A DNA stretch of 12,963 nt from Methanoregula sp. (GTDB taxonomy: Archaea; Halobacteriota; Methanomicrobia; Methanomicrobiales; Methanospirillaceae): NCBI GenBank assembly GCA_003154335.1, contig PMDE01000041.1:25410-38372 (forward strand), given 5' to 3'. Both the position numbers and the translations under genes were made by a program. A model generated the notes under the pieces. The model searched no databases, was not told where the DNA came from, and was given only the letters and a program-made list of their open reading frames with translations. The first letter of the stretch is position 1, and each line of letters opens with the position of its first letter. Below, one piece after another: positions 6,225-12,963 of this stretch.

Positions 6225-7754
6225 ATGTCCAACGTCACCACTCTCCTTGACGCAAAAAGTGTCCCTGCTGCCAAAGCAGCACTTGTCTGTCCGTCCCGCC
6301 CTGATACTTATAGTTACGGGAGACTTCGGTCCGAGATGAACAGGATTGGGCTGGGACTCCGGGAGCAGGGGATAAAGAAAGGCGACCGGGTCTGTATCTA
6401 CCTTGAGAGTTCGCCGGAATACCTGATCAGTTACTTTGCAATCTGGCGGATCGGTGCGGTGGCAGTGCCGTCAAATAGTGTGTACCGCGGTAAGGAGCTG
6501 CTGCATACGGTCAACGATGCAGGAGCATCTGCGATCATCACCGGGGTGGAGGGAACCGGGGTGGTCGAAAGCATCCTGGCCGAAACCCCGTCACTTACAA
6601 GCGTCATCTGTTATGGGGGGACATGCCGGGGTTCTGTCGCATGGGAATCATTTCCGCCAGCGCCAGAGACTATGCGGGCAGTCAACTGCGCCACCACGGA
6701 CCTCTGCCATATTCAGTACACAGCGGGAACGACCGGAACACCCAAAGGAGCGATGCTGACGCACGGGAACTGGATGACCGCACTGGATGCCGAACGCGAA
6801 GCCCTCCGGATCAGGATGGACGACGTTTACCTTGGCATCTACCCGATGGGGCATGTAGGAATTTCCTGGGGGCTCTCGGTACTCCGGGCAGGGGGGACCT
6901 ACGTAATGATGGAGCGTTTTGACGCCCGGCGCTATCTTGAACTTGCGGAGCGGTACAAGGTGACCGTGCTGGCGGGAATGCCACCGGTAATCCACTCACT
7001 TATCCACAGCCCGCCCGGCACAGAACAACTGCTGGCGACCGCCAGGGTGATCATCTCCGGTGGTGGGCAGCTGCTTCCCGTTGTCTGGGAAGCGTTCGAC
7101 CGCCGCTACCATATCCCGGTGGCAAATTCCTACGGGCTTTCAGAGACCATCGTCATCGGGTCCGGCACGACCACCCTCCCGGAATATCCACTCCTGACCC
7201 GGGGGTACCGGAGTGTCGGGGTCGCAGTCGGCTATACAGAAGTGATGGTGGTTGATGCAGACGATCCTGATACGGAACTCCTGCCCGGTGAGAACGGGGA
7301 AATTGCACTGCGCGGGCCGTCGGTTGCACAGGGGTACTGGAACATGCCGGAGGCGACTGCCGCCGTATTCCGAAAGGACGGTTGGTTTCTGACTGGCGAT
7401 ATCGGGCACCTTGACGAGGACGGGATCCTGTATATTACCGACAGGAAAAAAGACATGATCATCATGTCCGGGTGGAAGATCTACCCGACCGAGGTCGAAA
7501 ACATCATCATCCGGCACCCGGCTGTCGCGGATGTAGCGGTCTTTGGTGTTCCTGACGAACGGAAAGGCGAAGTGGCAGTAGCTGCTGTAGTGCAAAAACC
7601 CGGCCAAAACCTTGACAAAGAAGCATTGGAATCCTTTTGCCGGGACCACCTTGCCGGATATAAAATTCCGAAGAAGCTGATGATCGTGGACGTATTGCCA
7701 CGGGTGCACGGGTGGAAGCTGCTGCGCCGGACCCTGCGCGAACAGTTTTCCTGA
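6225..7754 (+). CDS. AMP-forming acyl-CoA synthetase (ANL superfamily)
   Basis: The 509-residue enzyme would activate a carboxylic acid with ATP to an acyl-adenylate and then to acyl-CoA. Core motifs are in order: P-loop YTAGTTGTPKG (165-175), NSYGLSET (301-308), TGDIG (390-394) with the ribose-binding Asp391, and DRKKDMIIMSGWKIYP (406-421), the hinge and start of the C-terminal lid. The catalytic Lys498 lies in PRVHGWKLLRR (492-502). The residue before that Lys is Trp, where most family members have Gly (SGK/TGK). The frame is open back to 6042, but those 61 codons look non-coding and contain the TATA box. ATG 6225 has GGTG five bases upstream and matches the usual family length. Chain length and identity of the acid cannot be told. 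It stands alone, divergent from the ECF operon. Confidence 0.9.
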   Translation: MSNVTTLLDAKSVPAAKAALVCPSRPDTYSYGRLRSEMNRIGLGLREQGIKKGDRVCIYLESSPEYLISYFAIWRIGAVAVPSNSVYRGKELLHTVNDAGASAIITGVEGTGVVESILAETPSLTSVICYGGTCRGSVAWESFPPAPETMRAVNCATTDLCHIQYTAGTTGTPKGAMLTHGNWMTALDAEREALRIRMDDVYLGIYPMGHVGISWGLSVLRAGGTYVMMERFDARRYLELAERYKVTVLAGMPPVIHSLIHSPPGTEQLLATARVIISGGGQLLPVVWEAFDRRYHIPVANSYGLSETIVIGSGTTTLPEYPLLTRGYRSVGVAVGYTEVMVVDADDPDTELLPGENGEIALRGPSVAQGYWNMPEATAAVFRKDGWFLTGDIGHLDEDGILYITDRKKDMIIMSGWKIYPTEVENIIIRHPAVADVAVFGVPDERKGEVAVAAVVQKPGQNLDKEALESFCRDHLAGYKIPKKLMIVDVLPRVHGWKLLRRTLREQFS

Positions 7755-8006
7755 CCCGGCCGTAAACAATAAAAAAGGTATCCACATTCCAGAGATTTAT
7801 TATTTCTCTCGCACGCATTCCCAGGCTGAATGAACTGCGAACAATATCCCCGGTAAACCACGGCGGGGGCCAAAAAAATAAAAAAAACGATCAATATTCT
7901 CCAGTATCTATGACAGAGATTAAAATGCCAAAAAAAATGACCCCCATATGCGCATTCCGGTGGTTCACCCGAATCTGAAGGCATAAAAAACCACTACCGG
8001 TACCTT
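7755..8006. other. Intergenic region with a weak terminator-like repeat
   Basis: No supported gene is present. AGAGA (7791-7795) and TCTCT (7805-7809) flank a T/A-rich loop and could end the ligase transcript. The rest has several A runs (for example 7875-7889 and 7931-7938) of no clear role. Confidence 0.3.
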
Positions 8007-8020
8007 CAGATTTATATCTG
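8007..8020 (+). promoter_or_regulatory. Palindrome over the TATA box of the PadR operon
   Basis: CAGAT-TTAT-ATCTG is an inverted repeat with five-base arms, and its centre is the TATA-like TTTATAT. Transcription would start near 8040, about 22 bases before ATG 8063. A second inverted repeat, ATAGT-N10-ACTAT (8039-8058), covers the predicted start site. PadR proteins bind dyad operators and commonly repress their own genes, so these are candidate operators. Confidence 0.4.
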
Positions 8021-8062
8021 TCAGAATCCTTTACAATAATAGTACGTAATCGGACTATAAGT

Positions 8063-8545
8063 ATGACCAGCCTGCTGAAGTTTGGGTCCCGGAGTGGGAA
8101 AGAACGGAGCCTGCTCGCGGTTTTTATACTGCACTCCTTAAACAAGAGCCCGAAGTCCGGCTATGATCTTCTCCGGGAGATCAAAGAAAAGACGGGGGGT
8201 CTCTGGGTTCCGAGCAAAGGGACTCTGTACCCGGTGCTCCACCAGCTTAAGGACGAACACCTCATCACGGTGATAGCAACCGGCAAGAGGGCCCGTACCA
8301 CATTTGAGGTTACCGGGAACGGAAAAGAGGCCCTCCAGACCGTGAAGGAACGGGGACGGGAGAGCCACAGGAAGATGGTACTCTATAAGAACCTGATTAT
8401 CGACATTTTCGGCATCGCCAAAGTCAATGCAAAAGGCCTGCTGTTTGAGATAAGAACTACGCTCGAAGATCTTCCCCAGGAGCGCGAAGACCTTGCAGTA
8501 CAGGTACTGGAAAAGTGCCTGAATGATCTTAAGAGGATTGCATAA
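8063..8545 (+). CDS. PadR-family transcriptional regulator
   Basis: The 160-residue protein has the PadR winged helix: SGYDLLREI (32-40), the recognition region GLWVPSKGTLYPVLHQL (46-62) with the family's Trp-x-Pro-Ser and Leu-Tyr-Pro, and the wing around 70-85 ending in FEVTGNGKEAL. The remaining half (about 95-160) is helical and probably dimerises, as in longer PadR proteins. Members repress drug-export genes until a hydrophobic ligand binds. It is the first gene of a run that continues with an ABC ATPase relic, an HlyD-like adaptor and an MFS exporter, which are its likely targets. Two inverted repeats in its promoter suggest self-regulation. There is no strong Shine-Dalgarno sequence, in keeping with a short leader. 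Confidence 0.92.
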   Translation: MTSLLKFGSRSGKERSLLAVFILHSLNKSPKSGYDLLREIKEKTGGLWVPSKGTLYPVLHQLKDEHLITVIATGKRARTTFEVTGNGKEALQTVKERGRESHRKMVLYKNLIIDIFGIAKVNAKGLLFEIRTTLEDLPQEREDLAVQVLEKCLNDLKRIA

Positions 8546-8547
8546 CG

Positions 8548-8709
8548 ATGACCGTCGGAAAACACAGTGATCACCCGGCCCGGGAATACCACAGCCTGGT
8601 CGCGGTACATGACATTTCGTTAGAAATCGGTCAGGGAGAGATCTTTGGCCTGTCAGGCCCGGGTGGCAGCGTAAAGATCACCCCCATAATTCAAACATCC
8701 CGCGATTGA
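8548..8709 (+). pseudogene. Remnant of a drug-exporter ABC ATPase (N-terminal 53 residues)
   Basis: Two bases after the PadR stop, a 53-codon frame starts at ATG 8548. Its middle reads LVAVHDISLEIGQGEIFGLS, the typical first beta strands of a DrrA/ABC-2-type ATPase. It runs into GPGGSVKIT, a corrupted Walker A (normal G-P-N-G-A/S-G-K-T-T): Gly became Val and the first Thr became Ile. The frame then drifts (PIIQTSRD) to a TGA at 8707. Signature, Walker B and everything else are missing, so it cannot hydrolyse ATP. A PadR gene followed by a DrrA-type ATPase gene is a common arrangement, so this is best read as the stump of a lost ABC exporter. The start and frame up to the Walker A are well kept, so a short translated peptide is still possible. 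Confidence 0.75.
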
Positions 8710-8721
8710 GGATCGAGTGAT

Positions 8722-9438
8722 ATGACCGCCACAGATGAACAACACGTGAAAGTTTCTTATGATCAGGGCGATACCCCACTGGATAAAAAGGAAGGAAAGG
8801 CTGACAACATTCTGAAGAGAGTACGCAACAATCCCCGGTTATTAGCTGGCCTGATCCTGCTTATTATCGTGATTACCATTTCAGGGGTTCTTTACTGGAA
8901 TGACTTGCAGAGCAAAATTTACATCGAAAATGCCCAGATCTCTGCTCCGGTAATCTCGATCGGCCCCAGTTCCCCGGGCATTATCAACGAGATAGATGTT
9001 GCGGTGGGGGATACAGTGAGAAAGGACCAGGTCCTTGCAAAGGTCGGCAACGAGGTCCTTCTTGCGAAGACCCACGGGGTTATCACCGGTGTTGAAAATA
9101 CCCCGGGCCAGCTCGTGACCCCGGGCCTGGATCCCAAACCCGTAATCTCGATGATCGACACGCGTCAGCTCCGTGTTACCGGACAAGTACAGGAAGACAA
9201 GGGCCTCAAGGATATCCATTCCGGCCAATACGTGGAGTTTACCGTGGATGCCTACCCGGACTCCCAGTACCAGGGCGTGGTGGAGAAAGTCGCACCAGCC
9301 GCCCGCGTGGGAGATATCGTCTTCTCTATCTCCGACAAGCGGCAGGAGCAGGATTTTGATGTTACGGTCTCCTACGACGTGAATGTATACCCGGAACTGA
9401 AGAACGGCATGTCTGCAAAGATGTGGATCTACAAGTAA
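8722..9438 (+). CDS. HlyD/EmrA-like membrane fusion (adaptor) protein, short form
   Basis: The 238-residue protein has a cytoplasmic polar N-terminus, one membrane span (about 40-57) and an external part. The barrel-sandwich (lipoyl-like) halves are around 72-108 (SPGIINEIDVAVGDTVRKDQ) and 112-131 (AKTHGVITGVENTPGQLV). They are joined almost directly, so the long coiled-coil hairpin of bacterial EmrA is missing. A beta-barrel domain follows (about 148-195) with a C-terminal strand region to 238. The lack of a hairpin fits an organism without an outer membrane, where no TolC-like channel needs to be reached. It probably assists the MFS exporter encoded 13 bases downstream. ATG 8722 is preceded by GAGTGAT, a reasonable Shine-Dalgarno sequence. 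Confidence 0.85.
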   Translation: MTATDEQHVKVSYDQGDTPLDKKEGKADNILKRVRNNPRLLAGLILLIIVITISGVLYWNDLQSKIYIENAQISAPVISIGPSSPGIINEIDVAVGDTVRKDQVLAKVGNEVLLAKTHGVITGVENTPGQLVTPGLDPKPVISMIDTRQLRVTGQVQEDKGLKDIHSGQYVEFTVDAYPDSQYQGVVEKVAPAARVGDIVFSISDKRQEQDFDVTVSYDVNVYPELKNGMSAKMWIYK

Positions 9439-9451
9439 CTCCCTACCTTCA

Positions 9452-10933
9452 ATGGCAGATAACGACCGACTCAAGTGGCTGATCCTTCTCACGGTCATCG
9501 TGGGCACATTCCTTGGCAGGCTGGACCAGACAGTGGTCTCGCTTGCCGTGCCGAAGATCATGCTGGACTTCAATATCACCACCTCAGAGGCCGGCTGGAT
9601 AGCGACGGCATACATCCTGGCAAACGCGGTCTTTGTGCCGGTCTGGGGCAAACTCGGGGATACCATAGGCCGGAAAAAAGTCTATGTCTGGGGTTTCCTC
9701 ATCTTCATCGTCGGCTCCATCCTCGCCGGCCTCTCCTGGGACCTGGGTTCGATGATCGTCTTCCGCATCATCCAGGCGATCGCGAGCTCGGCCGACTACC
9801 CAACTGCCATGGCGATCATCTCAGTGACCTTTCGCGACGGGAAGCAGAGGGCCCAGGCGCTGGGTCTCTGGTCCGCGGCCTTTGCTGCCTCGGCTGTCTT
9901 CGGCCCGCTTATTGGTGGCCCGCTGATCGATAATTTCGGGTGGCGTTCAGTCTTCCTGGTCAACCTTCCGGTCGGCCTGATAGGCCTCGCCATGGCTCTT
10001 GCCTTCATCCCGGAATCGGTGAGCGACCGGAAGAGTGTGTCCTTTGACTGGTGGGGGGCCATTACGCTGGGCATCGCGCTCTCCCTCCTCGTCTTCGGCC
10101 TGGACCGGAGTTACGACTGGGGCTGGACTTCGCTGCCCATTGTGCTCTGCTTTGCCTCGTCAGGGTTCTTCCTCTACATATTCTACCTGATCGATTCCCG
10201 GCATCCCGAGCCGATGGTCGATTTCAAGTACCTTAAGATCCCGGCGTTCGTCTGGACCCTGGTCAATAATTTTGTGGTCTTCATGGGTATGATCGGCGGG
10301 ATCTTCTTAATCCCGATCTTTGACCAGATCTTCCTCGGATACAATGCCACGGAGACCGGTCTCCAGTTCATACCGATGGCGTTCTGCATGGTGCTTGCGG
10401 CACCGCTTGGGGCAAGCCTGGTGGGGAAGATCCAGCCACGCTACGTGATCGCGGTCAGTACCTTCGTTGCGGGTATCGGCATGTACCTGTTCACCGGGCT
10501 GGACGCCCGTTCCAGTCCCTTTGACATCGTTATCCCAATCAGCGTGATGGCGTTCGGCATGGGGTTTGCTATGGCGCAGCGTACCGGCATCATCGCAGCG
10601 ATCGTTCCCCACGAAGAGATCGGCAGTGCTTCCGCTGTCCTTGCCCTTGTACGTAATATTGCCGGTGCATTTGGCATTGCCATCTTTGCTACCCTTCTCA
10701 ACGATTCCGTAGAAAATAATATGCTTGCCCTTTCAGCCCATAGCGTCGTGAACGTTCATACTCCTGCAGTATTGCAGATGGTTTCGGGGCTTATGTATCT
10801 TGACGCACAGATCCTTGCCTACCGCACGGTCTTTATTGTCTCGGCTGTCTTACTGTTCATAGCGGCTGGACTCGCTCTCCTGATTGATGTTAAGGAGACA
10901 CCGGAAGGTGAGGAAGTTATCCTTGACAGCTGA
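9452..10933 (+). CDS. MFS drug exporter, DHA2 (EmrB/QacA-like, 14-helix) family
   Basis: The 493-residue protein has about 14 hydrophobic spans, the DHA2 pattern. Visible signatures are LDQTVVSLAVPKI in the first helix (24-36), motif A GKLGDTIGRKK (66-76) between helices 2 and 3, the arginine-containing FRIIQAI (104-110), and motif C of proton antiporters (about 138-160, with GPLIGGPL followed by DNFGWRSVF). Members export hydrophobic or cationic compounds in exchange for protons. Paired with the HlyD-like adaptor it resembles an EmrAB pump, though without an outer-membrane partner. The gap to the adaptor stop is 13 bases with no Shine-Dalgarno sequence, suggesting coupled translation. The substrate is unknown. 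Confidence 0.93.
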   Translation: MADNDRLKWLILLTVIVGTFLGRLDQTVVSLAVPKIMLDFNITTSEAGWIATAYILANAVFVPVWGKLGDTIGRKKVYVWGFLIFIVGSILAGLSWDLGSMIVFRIIQAIASSADYPTAMAIISVTFRDGKQRAQALGLWSAAFAASAVFGPLIGGPLIDNFGWRSVFLVNLPVGLIGLAMALAFIPESVSDRKSVSFDWWGAITLGIALSLLVFGLDRSYDWGWTSLPIVLCFASSGFFLYIFYLIDSRHPEPMVDFKYLKIPAFVWTLVNNFVVFMGMIGGIFLIPIFDQIFLGYNATETGLQFIPMAFCMVLAAPLGASLVGKIQPRYVIAVSTFVAGIGMYLFTGLDARSSPFDIVIPISVMAFGMGFAMAQRTGIIAAIVPHEEIGSASAVLALVRNIAGAFGIAIFATLLNDSVENNMLALSAHSVVNVHTPAVLQMVSGLMYLDAQILAYRTVFIVSAVLLFIAAGLALLIDVKETPEGEEVILDS

Positions 10934-11435
10934 TCCTGGCATAATACATGATTTCCAACAAAAATATAAGAAGCAACGATAAAGATTCAGAAGCTGAATT
11001 CGTTCCTCAGGTTACGGGAAAATGCAGAAGCGAGAAGGGATATGTCATTGAATGGACAGGGTCATTTCGTTCACCCCTCTTTCTGAAAAATTGCCTCTCC
11101 AGCTGAGTAGTCACCGCATCTGCTCCACGAGCCCGCCTAAGCCCTGACATTGCCATGAACAATGTCCGGAATACATTCTTCACACGTTATTTTTTCTCAT
11201 AATACATTCTGCGCTGTGACGATTGTCAACCGGTGTCCGGGTGGCCCTCATAAGCGACAGTTACTAAAATACCAGAGCGCAGGCAGATTGTAAACAAGAC
11301 ACCGTGCAGTATTCGGGAGTACGATCAACAACGATGATGGACGCGATATTTTCAAAGCTCATCACTATATATGAAAACCGGATGATCGAAACCTTATCCC
11401 GAGTGCCAAAATCTCCAGTTTTTTAATCGAATTGC
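10934..11435. other. Intergenic region of about 500 bases without a supported gene
   Basis: This stretch separates the MFS gene and the PiT gene, whose 3' ends converge. A small stem ATTCAG-AAG-CTGAAT (10985-10999) lies past the MFS stop. AATACATTCT occurs twice as a direct repeat (11170-11179 and 11201-11210, 31 bases apart). A T6 run lies at 11419-11424. A minus-strand 58-codon frame starts at GTG 11183, but nothing else supports it. It may be decayed sequence. Confidence 0.35.
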
Positions 11436-12620
11436 TCAGCCGATTATACGTAAAAAAGCCGAGAGCACTAAATATACTAAGAAGGAACAGACAAATGCAA
11501 GAGGTATAGTAATGATCCATGCTCTCATCATCTCACGGACCACCATCCACTGAACGGCATCCTTGCCTCTCGTTGCCCCAACACCTACTATTGCACCATT
11601 GATCGCATGAGTTGAGGAGACCGGTATGCCGTACATTGTTTCCATGACCAGGATTCCACTGCTAGCAGTAGCAGCACAAAAACCCTGGTATGGACGGATC
11701 TTCGTGATCCCTTTTGCCATCTTGTCCACCACCTGCCACCCCCCAAAACACGTTCCCAGCCCGATCGCGGTTGCTGCAAGGAGAACAACCCAGAGAGGTA
11801 TGGAAAATGTTGTCAGAAATCCCGATGCAACGAGAAGTGCCGTAATCAACCCGACCGCATTCTGACCGTCGTTTCCTCCGTGGGCGGTTGCCTGTGCGAG
11901 GCATGCAAGTACGTGCAGCGGCTGGAATGTCCGTTTCGCCCGGCTCTGGCGTGAATGTTTTATCACTTGTGAGACCAGGACACTAAAGAGAAACGCACCC
12001 GCCATTCCGACAAGTGGTGAGATGAAGATAAAGAGCACGATGGCAAAGAGGCCCTTTATTTGCAGGACACCGGCAATCATCAGGAGAGGAATGATTATTC
12101 CAGCACCGAATACAGCACCCAGCAGAATACCAGACCTGATATCCCCTTCAAATGCAACACAAATGAGTGCAAGCACGACAGAACCAAGAACAGCGCCGGT
12201 GCACGCGAAGAAAAAGACCTGGATGACATTGGCTGATCCGGGGAGAATAATTGCGGAGAATCCCACTGCACCTACGCCTGCGCCCAACAATCCCCCGACC
12301 ATTGCATTGGAGCTGGAGATGGGGAGACCTGCGCGGGTTGCGACAAAGATCAGGAGGATAGCCGAACCCATTGCCACAATGAGAGACAAGGGGGTCAGTG
12401 CATCGTGAGTGATGATTGCAGTCCCGATTGTTGCGGCGACAGCCGTTGTGAAGACAAACGGGCCCAGCATGTTGCAGACTGCGGTGAGAAAAACCGCTTT
12501 TGCCGGTGAAAGGGCCCGCGTTGCAACGACCGTTGCGATCGAATGCGACGCATCATTGAGCCCGTTCACAAACGCCAGCCCCAATGCAAGGATGATGCCA
12601 AACAGGATGAATGGTTCCAT
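11436..12620 (-). CDS. PiT-family inorganic phosphate transporter
   Basis: From ATG 12620 the product has 394 residues, near the usual archaeal PiT length, with about 10-11 membrane spans. The family's inverted duplication is plain. The N-terminal half has NGLNDASHSIATVVATRAL (19-37) and GLPISSSNAMVGG (98-110). The C-terminal half has HGGNDGQNAVG (247-257) and GIPVSSTHAINGA (331-343). These Asn-Asp and Ser-Ser motifs line the ion and phosphate pathway. PiT proteins import phosphate with H+ or Na+ and often act without phosphate control. The frame is open back to ATG 12752, but those 44 extra residues are charged and unlike a membrane-protein start. ATG 12620 has GTGATC five bases upstream, an excellent archaeal Shine-Dalgarno match. 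No PhoU-like partner is visible in this window. Confidence 0.93.
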   Translation of the reverse strand: MEPFILFGIILALGLAFVNGLNDASHSIATVVATRALSPAKAVFLTAVCNMLGPFVFTTAVAATIGTAIITHDALTPLSLIVAMGSAILLIFVATRAGLPISSSNAMVGGLLGAGVGAVGFSAIILPGSANVIQVFFFACTGAVLGSVVLALICVAFEGDIRSGILLGAVFGAGIIIPLLMIAGVLQIKGLFAIVLFIFISPLVGMAGAFLFSVLVSQVIKHSRQSRAKRTFQPLHVLACLAQATAHGGNDGQNAVGLITALLVASGFLTTFSIPLWVVLLAATAIGLGTCFGGWQVVDKMAKGITKIRPYQGFCAATASSGILVMETMYGIPVSSTHAINGAIVGVGATRGKDAVQWMVVREMMRAWIITIPLAFVCSFLVYLVLSAFLRIIG

Positions 12621-12666
12621 TACGATCACAGTAACATTTTTTTCGATTGATCCGGCCGATAACTCC

Positions 12667-12676
12667 TCATATACCC
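12667..12676 (-). promoter_or_regulatory. Candidate TATA box of the phosphate transporter gene
   Basis: The minus strand reads GGGTATATGA, centred about 50 bases before ATG 12620, predicting a leader of about 25 bases that holds the GTGATC Shine-Dalgarno sequence. If real, it excludes the longer start at 12752. A second TATA-like GTATACTAT lies just before 12752 and would serve the longer form. Confidence 0.35.
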
Positions 12677-12963
12677 GGGGATATCGAAAGGCGGTTTTTA
12701 CATGGACGCACACATACCGTGGCTTCCAGACAGACTCTATGTCTGCGATCATATTTATGATAGTATACGGGGAAATCGAAGGAGGAGGGACTCTTAAAAC
12801 ACCGGGTAAAAAACAGGATCTAGGACAACCTTTTGCACGTTTTTGAATATCTGAGGGGTATCGGGGTTTTAATTATTTTGCTCTGTAGAATTCCTCTTTA
12901 CCCCTGACGCCTCCCGGGGAGGATGCTGGAATTTCCCCTGGCCGGTGCCCGCCGCGTCCCAAA

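Noticed and set aside
7481..7984. Long minus-strand frame opposite the end of the acyl-CoA synthetase gene
   Set aside because: It overlaps a clear gene, its hydrophobic stretch comes from A/T runs, and its composition is not protein-like.
11007..11183. Minus-strand frame of 58 codons from GTG 11183 (begins MKNVFRTLFMAMSGLRRARG)
   Set aside because: It has a GTG start, no Shine-Dalgarno sequence, an in-frame TAA just upstream and no recognisable domain. It is probably chance or decayed sequence.
11334..11426. Plus-strand frame of 30 codons (MMDAIFSKLITIYENR...)
   Set aside because: It is very short, has only a poorly placed GGGAG upstream, and has no neighbour or motif to support it.
12621..12752. 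44-codon N-terminal extension of the phosphate transporter
   Set aside because: It is charged and has no family counterpart. ATG 12620 has a strong GTGATC Shine-Dalgarno sequence and fits the start of the first membrane helix.
12873..12962. Minus-strand open frame entering from the right edge (ends GKEEFYRAK, then stop)
   Set aside because: It could be the C-terminus of a gene outside the window. But 29 codons rich in Gly and Pro give no recognisable family, and other frames of this strand are also open.
1..12963. tRNA, rRNA, CRISPR or insertion sequence
   Set aside because: I looked for T-loop motifs, regularly spaced repeats and transposase motifs and found none that hold up. The GTTCGAA near 2035 is inside the GIY-YIG gene.

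Overview
The window looks like a chromosomal segment of a euryarchaeal methanogen, most likely of the order Methanomicrobiales (Methanoregula-like). This rests on the mix of genes (fused-ATPase ECF importer, PiT permease, PadR regulator, archaeal-type AMP-forming ligase), on A/T-rich TATA-like boxes before genes in place of bacterial -35/-10 promoters, and on weak, scattered Shine-Dalgarno sequences. The genus is a guess from gene style. No rRNA, tRNA, CRISPR array, complete insertion sequence or phage module is visible.

Layout from left to right. (1) 3-1028, minus: a secreted lipoprotein phosphoesterase (phospholipase C/AcpA type), cut by the left edge. (2) 1378-1692, plus: a small unrecognised membrane protein with an uncertain start. 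(3) 1806-2714, minus: a protein with two tandem GIY-YIG modules, ending convergently with gene 2. (4) 5868-3101, minus: a tight three-gene ECF importer operon in the order S component, fused double ATPase, T component. The S component is faintly TrpP-like, and two TGTAC-like boxes one helical turn apart lie near its predicted transcription start. (5) 6225-7754, plus: an AMP-forming acyl-CoA synthetase-like enzyme, divergent from the ECF operon. (6) 8063-10933, plus: a multidrug-efflux-like operon of a PadR regulator, a 53-residue relic of a drug-exporter ABC ATPase, a short HlyD/EmrA-like adaptor and a 14-helix DHA2 exporter. (7) 11436-12620, minus: a PiT-family phosphate permease. The right edge (12753-12963) holds no gene I can support.

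The PadR cluster is the most coherent functional unit. The regulator probably senses a hydrophobic compound and controls an adaptor plus MFS pump. The ABC relic lies where a DrrA-type ATPase gene would follow PadR, suggesting that an older ABC exporter was lost while the MFS pump remained. The ECF cluster makes a complete dedicated importer (S+A+A'+T) of uncertain substrate. Everything else is standalone metabolism and transport. I did not find a convincing wholly new system. The best leads are the tandem GIY-YIG protein with one apparently inactivated module, the eroded ABC gene inside an intact efflux operon, and the possible TrpY-like control of the ECF importer.
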